Positions 21,209 to 29,097 of a DNA stretch of 29,097 nucleotides are shown here, piece by piece (position 1 is the first letter of the stretch; every line of letters starts with the position of its first letter). The DNA is from Perkinsus chesapeaki (taxonomy: Eukaryota; Perkinsozoa; Perkinsida; Perkinsidae): NCBI GenBank assembly GCA_013115145.1, contig JAAPAO010000433.1, positions 1,629-30,725 on the forward strand, in the 5' to 3' direction. The translations under genes and the position numbers were made by a program. The notes below the pieces were generated by a model. That model saw only the letters and a list, made by a program, of their open reading frames with translations. It was not told the origin of the DNA and did not search any database.

Positions 21209-22788
21209 CTAGAAGGTAAGAGGACCCGCTTTAAATAGTGGCCATGTCCATGTCCAATCCGTACTCCAGAATATGAGCCACGCCCATACCTTCAGGTTGA
21301 AGAAAGCCTCGAACTTCCAAGTGTTTATCTTGTTGTTCACGGTGTTGCCAACAATACTAACCCCCATATCAGCACCAACAACTATGAAACCCACAGAGAG
21401 TTCAAGATAAGCAGTAGCAGTTACATCGTTATGGGGTGCACCCTTAACTTTGAACCCTGCTTTGAGTGTTATACTTATAGTCGGGAGGACTGGAACCTGT
21501 ATATTAAAGGAGACCGAGACGGCAGCTTCACCGCTATAAGTGCGCTTGTCTGGTTGAAGAAGGCTTTTACCAGAACCACTTCCGAAGATGCAAACTGCGA
21601 TGTTCAAGTTTGCGAAGGAAACACCCAATTCCCAAACCACGGCACAGCTGGCTGCATCGAATGCAAAATTGGCAACAGAGCCTTCGCTTGAATAATAGAC
21701 AGAGATATTGAGGTGTGCGTGTTTCTGCCTTTGGTTCACATCTTGAAATCCCATGAAGAAGTCCAGTGCCAGCGACGTGTCGTTAGCATAGTAGTTTAAA
21801 TAAAGACAATAGGGAGATTTGCCCATAATAAAACTAGTTGTACATGCTTCTGGTAGCTCAAATTTGGTCCTGCCGTTCACTGAATGAAAGGCCTTGGCAT
21901 GGAAGAACTTATAGCTAGCCGTTCCAGGCAGAATCCGGAAGTAGTCGATCCTGCGAGAAGTGCCGTTAGATCCACGAAGTTGATTCTGAGGAATTCAATC
22001 TGGGCGCTTCGCATCCCTGAAGAGCTCGCGAGTTATCTCTCCCGTGACTTCGGAATCGACGAGGATGCCTTCTGTCACCGGGTCTCTTCTCGGAGTATTT
22101 TCAGAGTGCTTCTTAATATCATAGGTCGAATACACCAGTTGAAACATACCATGCACGGTCATGTTTTCAGGTAGCTCCTCCCAATGAGTAACATTCGTCT
22201 CTTGAAACACTTTATCATTAAATAAAGTGTTCGTAGCCAACAACTTTACAATTCTGTTGTCGTTCACATCGGTATACAGAGTCCAGGAGTTTGGTATGAG
22301 TCCGGTCATGGCCAGGGCAGTGTAGTTCATGCCAGTCTGCGGGTCGGTACCATTAAGCTTAGCGATAACCCTCTTGTGTACCACCTGTTGAAGCCCTGGA
22401 CTGGCATCTGCCTCTGCGAGGAGTTGAGGAAGATATGAAAAGACGTTCTATTGAAGAGCTCGATCATGCGAGAATCATTACCTGTCTGAACCATAACGGT
22501 GTACTCATATGGGCGGGCGGGTGAGGCTTCAACTGTCAATTCACTCTCTTTAGTGACAAATACGTCTTGACGGGTAGTCAACGACTTGCCATCGTCCATT
22601 CCAGGAAGTACCAGACCCATAGTCTCCATAGCGTTGGATATATGACAACTAACAGGTTTCCCATCATGACCGACCAAGTCGAGGTTACAGTAGCGGGTGA
22701 CCGTAGTCTGCATGCGGACGTTACCCATCTTGAATGCAGATCCGCCGAAATTGCAGAGTAACACGTTGAACAGGATTGTAGATAACAT
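21209..22788 (-). pseudogene. secreted-protein gene, two exons, broken by one in-frame TGA
   Basis: On the minus strand, exon 1 (22788-22482) starts MLSTILFNVLLCNFGGSAFK, a clear signal peptide. A 68-nt intron with good GTAATG and pyrimidine-rich CAG ends joins in phase to exon 2 (22413-21209). Together they would encode about 503 residues with several N-glycosylation sites and aromatic C-terminal repeats (WAWLIFWSTDWTWTWP). The only break is TGA at 21997-21995, about codon 242. The related fragment at 26435-27072 has TGG at the aligned position, so a single G-to-A change explains it. Coding quality on both sides of the stop is equal, so the loss is recent, polymorphic, a sequence error, or read through. 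I do not recognise the family. A longer upstream ATG at 22875 would add a poor leader and bury the signal peptide. Confidence 0.8.
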
Positions 22789-22875
22789 TACCGAATAACT
22801 TGATATACTATGAAAGTGAGACAACCTTCCGAGATAACTGGAATGTGTATATACTACCGTAGGACTTTGTGACAC

Positions 22876-23240
22876 AAAGTTTGCGGAAGTATTATCCCCG
22901 GCGGGACGCCGCCGGTGTCACGTCACAACGGTTCCGAGCTCCGGTGGAGCTGCTGCTGCTCTATGGTGAGCATAGGGTTTCTATCACCCTCGGACCGAAC
23001 CGCTTGGCTAACGAATTAATACCATGGATGCAGTACTTCGCCGGCTGAAGTTGAGCCAATTCATGGTGAAATGTCGCCAACCAATGGGTAGTATCCACAA
23101 TTAAAGGATCTGGTGGCTAGGACAGAACTGTTAGTGTCCGGGAGCAGACCAACTTCTTGTGCCCCCCCAAATAGTTGTTTTGACACGGGGCTGGCTCCAC
23201 TCATCTGGGAAATCGCAGCCCAAAAAACGCAGAGACTAGT
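22876..23240. other. spacer upstream of the secreted-protein gene
   Basis: I see no exon. It is GC-richer at its left edge and contains the inverted pair CCGGCG/CGCCGG near 22899-22916. It presumably includes the promoter of the minus-strand gene at 22788. Confidence 0.4.
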
Positions 23241-23244
23241 AGTC

Positions 23245-23530
23245 TAGATTGGTACACATAAAACACGTACACTTAATGTTTGATCTCCATAAATCACGTT
23301 CACACTCAACTCGATCGCTTGACACACGTACACAGTCAGCTCGTTCGCTCCTATTCATACCATCGGCATTTCGACTACCAAAAGCACGTTTACTATTACC
23401 TCGTATCCATAAGCTCGGTACACTTACATTCAGTACACTTAAAGTTCGTACTCTTTCATCCCGTTCACCTCAATTTCGTATACCTAAATCTCAATCCACA
23501 CTTTTTTCACACAAGCATATCTCGTCAGAT
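23245..23530 (+). repeat. degenerate 15-bp minisatellite with pentapeptide periodicity
   Basis: Units of 15 bases such as CGGTACACTT, CAGTACACTT, CGTACTCTT and CCGTTCACCT cores recur in register, clearest at 23412-23490. Two plus-strand frames are open across it and show five-residue periods (SVHLH, SVHLK, FVLFH, PVHLN, FVYLN in one; HKLGT, LTFST, LKVRT in the other). Openness in two frames at once follows from a 15-bp unit lacking stops, so I do not call a protein. The unit is diverged, indicating age. Confidence 0.65.
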
Positions 23531-23674
23531 TTTGTGACGCACGGCACGCAGCGTCGTCACGCAAAACACACACAGCCCTCCCGTCTTCTGACAAACAACA
23601 CTAGTGGTCGGGGACCACTCTTAGTTAACTGACAATCCACTGGTGAGTAAAGATTTAAACGCGTCTCCTCACTT

Positions 23675-23720
23675 GTGCGGCCCAGCGGGCCGCACTCAAT
23701 GGAGCGGCGCTCCATGGAGC
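23675..23720. repeat. cluster of GC-rich perfect hairpins
   Basis: GTGCGGCCC-AGC-GGGCCGCAC (23675-23695), ATGGAGC-GGC-GCTCCAT (23699-23715) and GCTCCATGGAGC (23709-23720) overlap in tandem. Arms of neighbouring hairpins are partly shared, as if one had grown from the other. Confidence 0.9.
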
Positions 23721-23961
23721 ATTGGGTTGTGTATGACAACTTGTGCTGGTACTTCATATTCCCTTGTTCACTGCTCCCATATTGCTGCTCTCCTGCTGAT
23801 TCTATGACTCCCTATAGGCGTATCTCAAAAGCATGCTAACAGGTACTACAATGATCAAACACAAGCTCTAAACGTGCCATGCTGCTTTGTGACGACCAGA
23901 TTGTCTACAAATGCGCACGCATGCCCATAACAGTTACTGTTATCCCATATCTGTTATTACT

Positions 23962-24072
23962 GGAAATCCTACTGTAGGATTTCCACCATGGCAGATACGC
24001 TATCTGCCCCGGGTAGACTACTCGCTCTGCGGGTAGTCTCCCAGTCCCCGGGTCTGCGGGTAGACTACCCGC
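23962..24072. repeat. run of four adjacent palindromes
   Basis: In order: GGAAATCCTAC-T-GTAGGATTTCC (23962-23984), GCAGATA-CGC-TATCTGC (23991-24007), an imperfect pair built on GGGTAGACTAC and GTAGTCTCCC (24011-24042), and GCGGGTAG-A-CTACCCGC (24056-24072). The last two share GGGTAG with each other but not with the first two. They lie upstream of the secreted-protein gene at 24216. Confidence 0.9.
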
Positions 24073-24215
24073 ATCTGCAAACAGTGTCTAGCGAATAGGT
24101 TGCAACGAGAGCTTTGATGAGCTCTTGTTACCGATAAACTATGAGCCATAATTTACGGGGCCCGGGCCACCGACCACCCTGCTCCTGTTAGGTTACGTAT
24201 ACGGTATAAACCAGC

Positions 24216-25199
24216 ATGAAGTTGAATCTATACATCGGCGTAGCTCTCTTATACCCGGCGATCGGAAAAATACTCTATCGTGATTATAAGAAGGGCGACC
24301 GATTCTTCTATCCCCTGTGCCAGACCGTGTGCGGATACAAAGAAGGTATTCCCTGTTATGTTGCAATTGACGACAAGATTAAGGTGAGACGTATGCAATA
24401 ATTGTATAACAATTCTAAGTCTTCGTCAAAGATGAAAGATTCATCATGAATTCACATTGTACTTCAGGCGATAGTTGGATGCATGACTATGGAAATACCT
24501 TATACATTCACCCCGGATGAAGAGAAAGCGATCAGGCGAAAAATGTCAGTAGGGAATGAGTTTGGCCATTGTTTCGCGTGGTTCTATCTCAAATTTTTAC
24601 ATGCAATCGCTTCGTTGTCATCAGTTTCAGTCAGGTCAAATCCTACGAAGTCTGGAGTGTTCGGCTACATTGAAACGGTAACTCAGCGCGAAGATCAGTA
24701 TTAGTGATTTACTTATGTTGAAACTTGTTAAGATCATTAAGCCCTCTCGTAACTTGCTGTTCCCCCTGAATGCCTCTGAATAAGTCGGTGTACGTTCTTA
24801 TGATATAGTTAGGCTATATGATATAGTTTGGATCATAAGGAATCCCTACTAACGATGCTGCACGATGATGCGCATTTCATGTTATTGAGTTGTTAGGTTG
24901 ATGTTGCCGGTACATACAGAAGACAAGGTATCGCATTACAACTCCTGCAACACTCTATTCAACAGGCAAGGGTGTTCGTATTCGAGTTTTCGGCTCCAAA
25001 AAAGGGTCTCCTCTGCAAACTCGGAGAACGGGATTTCGCAGTTTTGGTTGGTTCTTGTAGATATGACTTTCAGGGTCGGACCACCCTTGCTATGGTAGCT
25101 AATGTTAACAAAAAGAGCGAGGGTGCAGTCGCGCTATACGAGGAGCTCAAGTTCACCGGGGTCATGCGTAAGATAGGAGTTAAAGGCTTGAACCTCTAG
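24216..25199 (+). CDS. small secreted protein, five exons, 186 residues
   Basis: Exons 24216-24383, 24468-24548, 24631-24677, 24897-24927 and 24966-25199 join in consistent phase. The start MKLNLYIGVALLYPAIG looks like a signal peptide. The rest is a Cys-containing, Lys-rich protein (FFYPLCQTVCGYKEGIPCYV; MEIPYTFTPDEEKAIRRK; VFVFEFSAPKKGLLCKLGER; MVANVNKKSEGAVALYEELK). The third exon could begin six bases earlier (24625) without changing phase. Introns are 84, 82, 219 and 38 nt. I do not recognise a domain. The next ORF downstream also has a signal peptide on the same strand. Confidence 0.65.
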
Positions 25200-25338
25200 G
25201 CCTCGGTTAACCGATCTTGAAACTTTATGACTTCATGTACTTCAGAGGACGAAGACTACTACACGATGGCCTATTACTATTGAAACAGAAGATATCGTTG
25301 AGACCTACTACTTCGTCATTCTCAAACATTTGATAAGG

Positions 25339-25503
25339 ATGTCAGAATCTTTGTTCAATGTCGCAGGCTTTCTATTCGTCGTAGCTGTGAGCCTAAAGCT
25401 CGCAGCTTCTGGAGCTGAGCTTCACATGAAGTCCCCATTTCGGTACTTCCGGTTTACGACCGTGCAGCTCGCGTCGCGAGCCTCGCGGGTTGAGGACGGT
25501 TAA
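25339..25503 (+). CDS. short signal-peptide ORF or first exon, 54 residues
   Basis: ATG at 25339 opens MSESLFNVAGFLFVVAVSL, a strong signal peptide, followed by a basic Ser/Arg-rich tail ending at TAA. The tail coincides with a GC-rich palindrome (GCTCGCGTCGCGAGC) that may have altered the frame. It may be the first exon of a longer secreted protein; an open stretch at about 26260-26460 (FRNEMSHLPNLISPARIPC) is a possible continuation, but I could not join it. Confidence 0.45.
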   Translation: MSESLFNVAGFLFVVAVSLKLAASGAELHMKSPFRYFRFTTVQLASRASRVEDG

Positions 25504-25918
25504 CGCACATATTTCATATCTTTTACGATCCGAGATACCGTTATTTACCTGCGTAATATCTTTGCCGTGTTTTGCGCTGAAGTTCGGTTGATTGATCATC
25601 GCGACTAAGAGTCTGATGTGCCAAGAGATTCAGAAAAAGGGCCTTTAGCCTTTTCAAAAGGCTTGTATCGTCTTCGATGCTCAGTCACTGTAGCGGGTGA
25701 CCCGCTGCGGGTCTCGGACTGAGACCTGACCGCCCACCGATGCTGAGAGTCTCAGCGTACCACGCTCAGCTGCGCAAAGAAAGTTATGCACCAGTTTTTA
25801 TACGCGTGAAAAAGCTGAGATGTGGGAGTACCTGATAGGTACTATACAGCCGGATCATAAGTTCAGAAGAGTCCAGGCTTACCGTACTCGGCGATGCCTC
25901 ATTTTTAATGTTTTATCG

Positions 25919-25965
25919 CATGCATACTGTATGCATGTATCTACTGTATGCAGCATACAGTAGAT
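25919..25965. repeat. two nested-sequence palindromes in tandem
   Basis: CATGCATAC-T-GTATGCATG (25919-25937) is followed one base later by ATCTACTGTATG-CAG-CATACAGTAGAT (25939-25965). Both contain ACTGTATGCA, so the second appears to reuse sequence of the first. Further small palindromes lie to the left (AGCGGGT/ACCCGCT near 25692; GCTGAGA/TCTCAGC near 25742). Confidence 0.9.
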
Positions 25966-26154
25966 AGCTCCCTGGTCTAGACGTGTATCATCTGCTACGA
26001 TATACGTCACTGCCATAGATATCACCTGCTGCGGTAAGGAATATCTCGAAAATGGAGGTGAATTCCCGAATCATTTGAGTATTGAAAACAGCTTGCTTCA
26101 AAAAGAGCTTGCTACTAATTTCAAGTGGGCGCTAATATAAAAGGTTATGTCGCC

Positions 26155-26210
26155 GGGCGACAGTCGCCCTTACTTCAGTACCTAACCTGAGCATTTTGAA
26201 GATGCTCAGG
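26155..26210. repeat. two short hairpins
   Basis: GGGCGAC-A-GTCGCCC (26155-26169) and CCTGAGCAT/ATGCTCAGG with a 7-nt loop (26186-26210). They are perfect and unrelated in sequence. Confidence 0.9.
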
Positions 26211-26475
26211 TATCTTAGACCTGAAAGGCCTTGCCGCACGGCGCATCATGTAAAAAATTTACAGTAAATTACGTATGGGATTTCCGAAACGAAATGTCCC
26301 ATTTGCCGAATCTAATCAGCCCAGCAAGGATACCATGCGGTGTTATTATAACTGAAATCGCCGATTTCAAATCGGTGTTTGAAAGTGGTATCGAATTGCG
26401 AGGAAACTTTCCACAAGAAGGTTTTCGGAAAAAGACAATAGGGAGATGTGCTTGTAATGAAATTAGTACTACATG

Positions 26476-26722
26476 GTATTATTATAGATCTTAATCTGTA
26501 TTATTTATATCATTGATATTAGTTTATCCCCTGCCCTTTATATTATAAATTTATATACCTATGGCAGGGGTTATTAATCTTATTAATAGGTATAATCATA
26601 TATAATAGATATCTAATGTTAATGCCATACAATGACTAATATTGATACCTAATACTATATATAATTATCATATTGATATATATAACATAATATTACTAAT
26701 AATTTATCATATAAACTTACTG
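26476..26722 (-). other. AT-rich intron-like insertion in the pseudogene
   Basis: This block interrupts homology to the intact copy. On the minus strand it opens with GTAAGT directly after CTACCA, a consensus donor, and candidate acceptors ATACAG and ATTAAG lie near its other end. It is almost pure A/T apart from an inverted pair CCCCTGCC (26528-26535) and GGCAGGGG (26563-26570). It may be a gained intron or a small mobile element; the exact right end is unclear by about 20 bases. Confidence 0.5.
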
Positions 26723-26914
26723 GTAGCTCAAATTTGGTCCTGCCGTTCACTGAATGAAGGGCCTTGGCATGAAATAACTTATAGCTAGCCGTTCCAGGCA
26801 GAATTTTGTAGTAGTCGATCCTGCGAGGAGTGCCGCTAGATCTGCGAAGTTGATCCTGAGGAATCCAATCAGGGCGCTTCGCATCCCTGAAGAACTATGA
26901 GAGTTATCTCTCCT

Positions 26915-26929
26915 CAGGAGGGTCTCCTG
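26915..26929. repeat. hairpin created by insertion in the pseudogene
   Basis: CAGGAG-GGT-CTCCTG lies where the intact copy (around 22048) has no such sequence; the copies match on both sides. The insertion of about 14 bases supplies most of the palindrome. Confidence 0.85.
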
Positions 26930-27064
26930 TGACTTCGGAATCGATCAGGATGCCTTCTGTCACCGAGTCTCTTCTCGGAATATTTGCCGAGTGCTTCTTA
27001 ATATCATAGGTCGAATACACCAGTTGAAACATGCCATGCACGGTCATGTTTTCAGGTAGTTCCT

Positions 27065-27081
27065 CCCAATGATTCATTGGG
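27065..27081. repeat. palindrome exactly at the homology breakpoint
   Basis: CCCAATGA-T-TCATTGGG. The left arm is shared with the intact copy (22187-22194); the right arm is not, and similarity to the parent gene stops at the loop. Confidence 0.9.
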
Positions 27082-27513
27082 CCGATCTCGTTGAACGCCG
27101 AAGTATAAAGGAAGAAATGCGGTAAAGCGGCGAAATACACGGGAATGACGTGGTGCTTTAAGACAAGGGAATTCTTGATATCACGAGTGTTGTAGAGCCT
27201 CAATTCGCTTGAAGTGCGATGATTCGTCGCCGATGAGCAAATACCTCGCAATTGATCCGGTGCCCACCAGAGTCTGAGTTAAACTCATCGCCATCATAAG
27301 ACCAAGAAAGTACTGACTAGGTGAAACTACAATAACCACTCTGTCGAGGCGTCCCGTTATAGCCCATTTAATAAAGGCGATGAACAGCAGAAGGAGCGAA
27401 AGCGCATGTGTGCGCTCAGACGCATCGCGACTTCATGGCGTTCGAGAAGAAAAAGGATTGATGGAAACTGACCTCAAGTTGAGGTCCTCAACAGGATTGC
27501 TGTATATAGCCAC
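27082..27513. other. spacer between pseudogene and protease gene
   Basis: I see no exon or repeat array here. A minus-strand frame runs from 27251 into the pseudogene but has no recognisable content before the homology begins. Confidence 0.4.
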
Positions 27514-29097
27514 CTAATATGAACCTGAGGGCAACGCCAATACTCAGTTCAATTGTTAAAATTAGATTACCTTTACGGCACGCATGTGGTGACGTTGAGT
27601 CCGAGAATTGTATCCTGAAGGCCACATAATACATCATATTACAGAAGCCTGAGATTTGCCAAGATGCTTGATGTTAGGTCTTATCAGCATCTGTGATGGA
27701 ATATAGTATTCTTACCAGGTCCTTGTGTAGCTTTGGGATCTCTAATAATCCTAGCATATCCACCTTCCGCCCACTCAGGGCCCCAGCTATTTCTTATAAC
27801 CCAGTAACTATCGGATAGTAACGAAATTTAGGATGGGCGATAGACTTGCCTTTTCCCTTTCTCTACCCCATAACCGACAAGAAGAACGATGTGGTCTGGC
27901 TCACTTTGGCAAGGGAAGGCTGACATTGATCCTCGACGTCATCAAAATCAGCTGCTCACATTCAAGAATCCCTCCCTTGTATGCTTGCCACTCCGGCCCG
28001 CTAACATCAACAATAATGACTATGGGACCCTTTTGAAGTTGCACGAAAAGACTTTTGAGATCTTTTCTTGAGATCTTAACGACACTGTCTCCTCGTAGGT
28101 CTTCAGGCTGAAAGAGTCACACGACATGAGAACCGTCGTTATTGGAGAGCTGGTCTCACCGTCAAGTATTGCTTGGTCTTATCAGATACGACGTCATTCT
28201 TGCACTGTTGATCTTTGTCTTCATAAGGATAGTCTTCATCGGAAACTATGCCATGCGAGATTACGTAGCTCAGGGTTAAATCTCGATAGCCTCCCGCGCA
28301 ACCTTTAAAACAAAAACCTTATCGACAAATATTTCTTGGTAGAGGCGCTCACAAGTTGCCTGCTTCCCGTGAACAGTCAACTATCTGCTGTACCGATAGT
28401 TTGGGTAGGGCACCAGTTTTAGCCCAGCACGCTGCTTCCAAAGCACCTGGAGGATAAGACATCCGATGGATATCACCCAAGTAGGCTATCAAGTGGAAAT
28501 GGATAACCTCAAAGTTAGCCAGTTCTTACCTAATGCCCCTATTGCGTAGCAGCTATCACATAAACCCTGATGAATTGGGCTGTTAACGGCACCTTTTTCA
28601 ACCCAGCTGAGGTCTGATGGGAAGTCCTCCAGCGAGTCATTCTTCATGCAATGTTCGTTCCCTTGCGGGGTGTCTACTAAATAAGACGACTTGTGGACTT
28701 CAGAATAATGCTTGGCAGACCAGAATGCACTGGAAACGGATCTGGTGAAGCCATCTTCTCTCTGGCGAACTCTTCTTGGGTCATGGCGGCGAACTCGTTA
28801 ACCTCCAATGTATACGATGAATCTAAAGATCTCACGTTGCAATAAAGTTTTGACGTTGCATCAACCAGGCATTGCATGATGGAAATGAGATTGTCATCGC
28901 TACCGAAACGGATGAGGCACCGAATTCTACTGTTCAGCGTAACCGTAGTCGTATCACTCGAATATGTGAGAAGTATGAAGGAACATTAACATCGCTGACA
29001 TGTATCACCTTGGGTGATTCACCTACTTCTTCTATTAGTTTCCTCTATAAACATCACATTCTTCCTGAATACTTCGAGGCGATATGCGTCCTCAGCC
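27514..29097 (-). CDS. papain-family (C1A) cysteine protease, cathepsin-like, 5' end outside window
   Basis: Ten minus-strand exons: 29097-29027 (cut by the edge), 28822-28771, 28729-28530, 28446-28360, 28302-28160, 28107-27960, 27919-27850, 27807-27716, 27648-27571 and 27524-27514 (stop TAG). All phases agree. The I29 propeptide shows [18 protein letters not shown] and [14 protein letters not shown]. The mature part starts near [14 protein letters not shown], with the oxyanion Gln in HQG and the nucleophile in [11 protein letters not shown] (usually CGSCWAF). Then come [44 protein letters not shown], the active-site His in [11 protein letters not shown] and the Asn in [12 protein letters not shown]. 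All catalytic residues are present, although the pocket positions around the Cys are atypical. Two introns (28303-28359 and 27808-27849) need GC-AG splicing; the second has the canonical AG|GCAAGT. Likely secreted or vacuolar; the signal peptide lies outside the window. Confidence 0.9.

Larger units (their letters stand above)
26435..27072 (-). pseudogene. decayed partial copy of the secreted-protein gene
   Basis: The interval 26723-27072 aligns closely with 21852-22194, the middle of the minus-strand secreted-protein gene, sharing EELPENMTVHGMFQLVYST and KRPDW. A further 40 bases at 26435-26475 match 21806-21846, so the two blocks were contiguous and are now split by an AT-rich insertion of about 247 bases. 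A 14-base insertion near 26914-26927 plus a one-base change shift the frame and introduce TAA and TAG. Homology ends abruptly at 27072. Both ends of the parent gene, including the signal peptide, are missing. It is a non-functional fragment. Confidence 0.85.

Noticed and set aside
23249-23632. 127-residue plus-strand open frame
   Set aside because: Openness comes from the 15-bp repeat; another frame is equally open and there is no start context, domain or splice support.
28823-28929. Open frame [14 protein letters not shown] upstream of the protease propeptide
   Set aside because: Splicing 29027 to 28822 removes it, keeps phase and joins two good I29 halves.

Overview
The window reads as eukaryotic nuclear DNA. 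Almost every recognisable gene is cut by GT-AG introns, many of them only 31-90 nt long, and reading frame and splice phase stay consistent only when those introns are removed. Bacterial operon structure is absent. Short introns, a large papain-type protease gene next to secreted-protein genes, and moderate GC suggest an alveolate protist, possibly a perkinsid. That taxonomic guess is inference; I could run no searches.

Left third (1-12982, all + strand). A 47-bp tandem repeat (1-255) runs straight into the zinc-finger exon of a 5'-truncated DNL-type (Zim17/Tim15/Hep1-like) protein. A second, complete DNL paralogue follows at 1755-4383 with a matching 88-nt zinc exon and a mitochondrial-looking N-terminus. 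A 13-exon gene (6155-9482) encodes a 500-residue acidic and Gln/Ala-rich protein I do not recognise. It is followed by a compact SP-RING SUMO E3 ligase of the PIAS/Siz type (10288-12982).

Middle (13000-19850, mostly + strand). A five-exon Maf-family nucleotide pyrophosphatase (13247-15451) is followed by a probable RNA methyltransferase with a GLEKIL N-terminus and a DPFCGEG SAM motif (15931-18344; internal splicing partly unresolved), and then a set of coding exons of unknown function (18601-19827).

Right third (19850-29097). Long noncoding stretches are packed with short perfect palindromes. On the minus strand lie a two-exon secreted-protein gene interrupted by one in-frame TGA (21209-22788), a decayed partial copy of it (26435-27072), and a ten-exon papain-family cysteine protease whose 5' end runs off the window (27514-29097). 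On the plus strand are a five-exon small secreted protein (24216-25199) and a second signal-peptide ORF (25339-25503).

The most unusual signal is the crowd of unrelated perfect inverted repeats in introns and spacers, together with two cases in the decayed paralogue that look like new hairpins: one sits inside an insertion and one begins exactly where homology stops. Both fit fold-back templated DNA synthesis as a continuing mutational process here.
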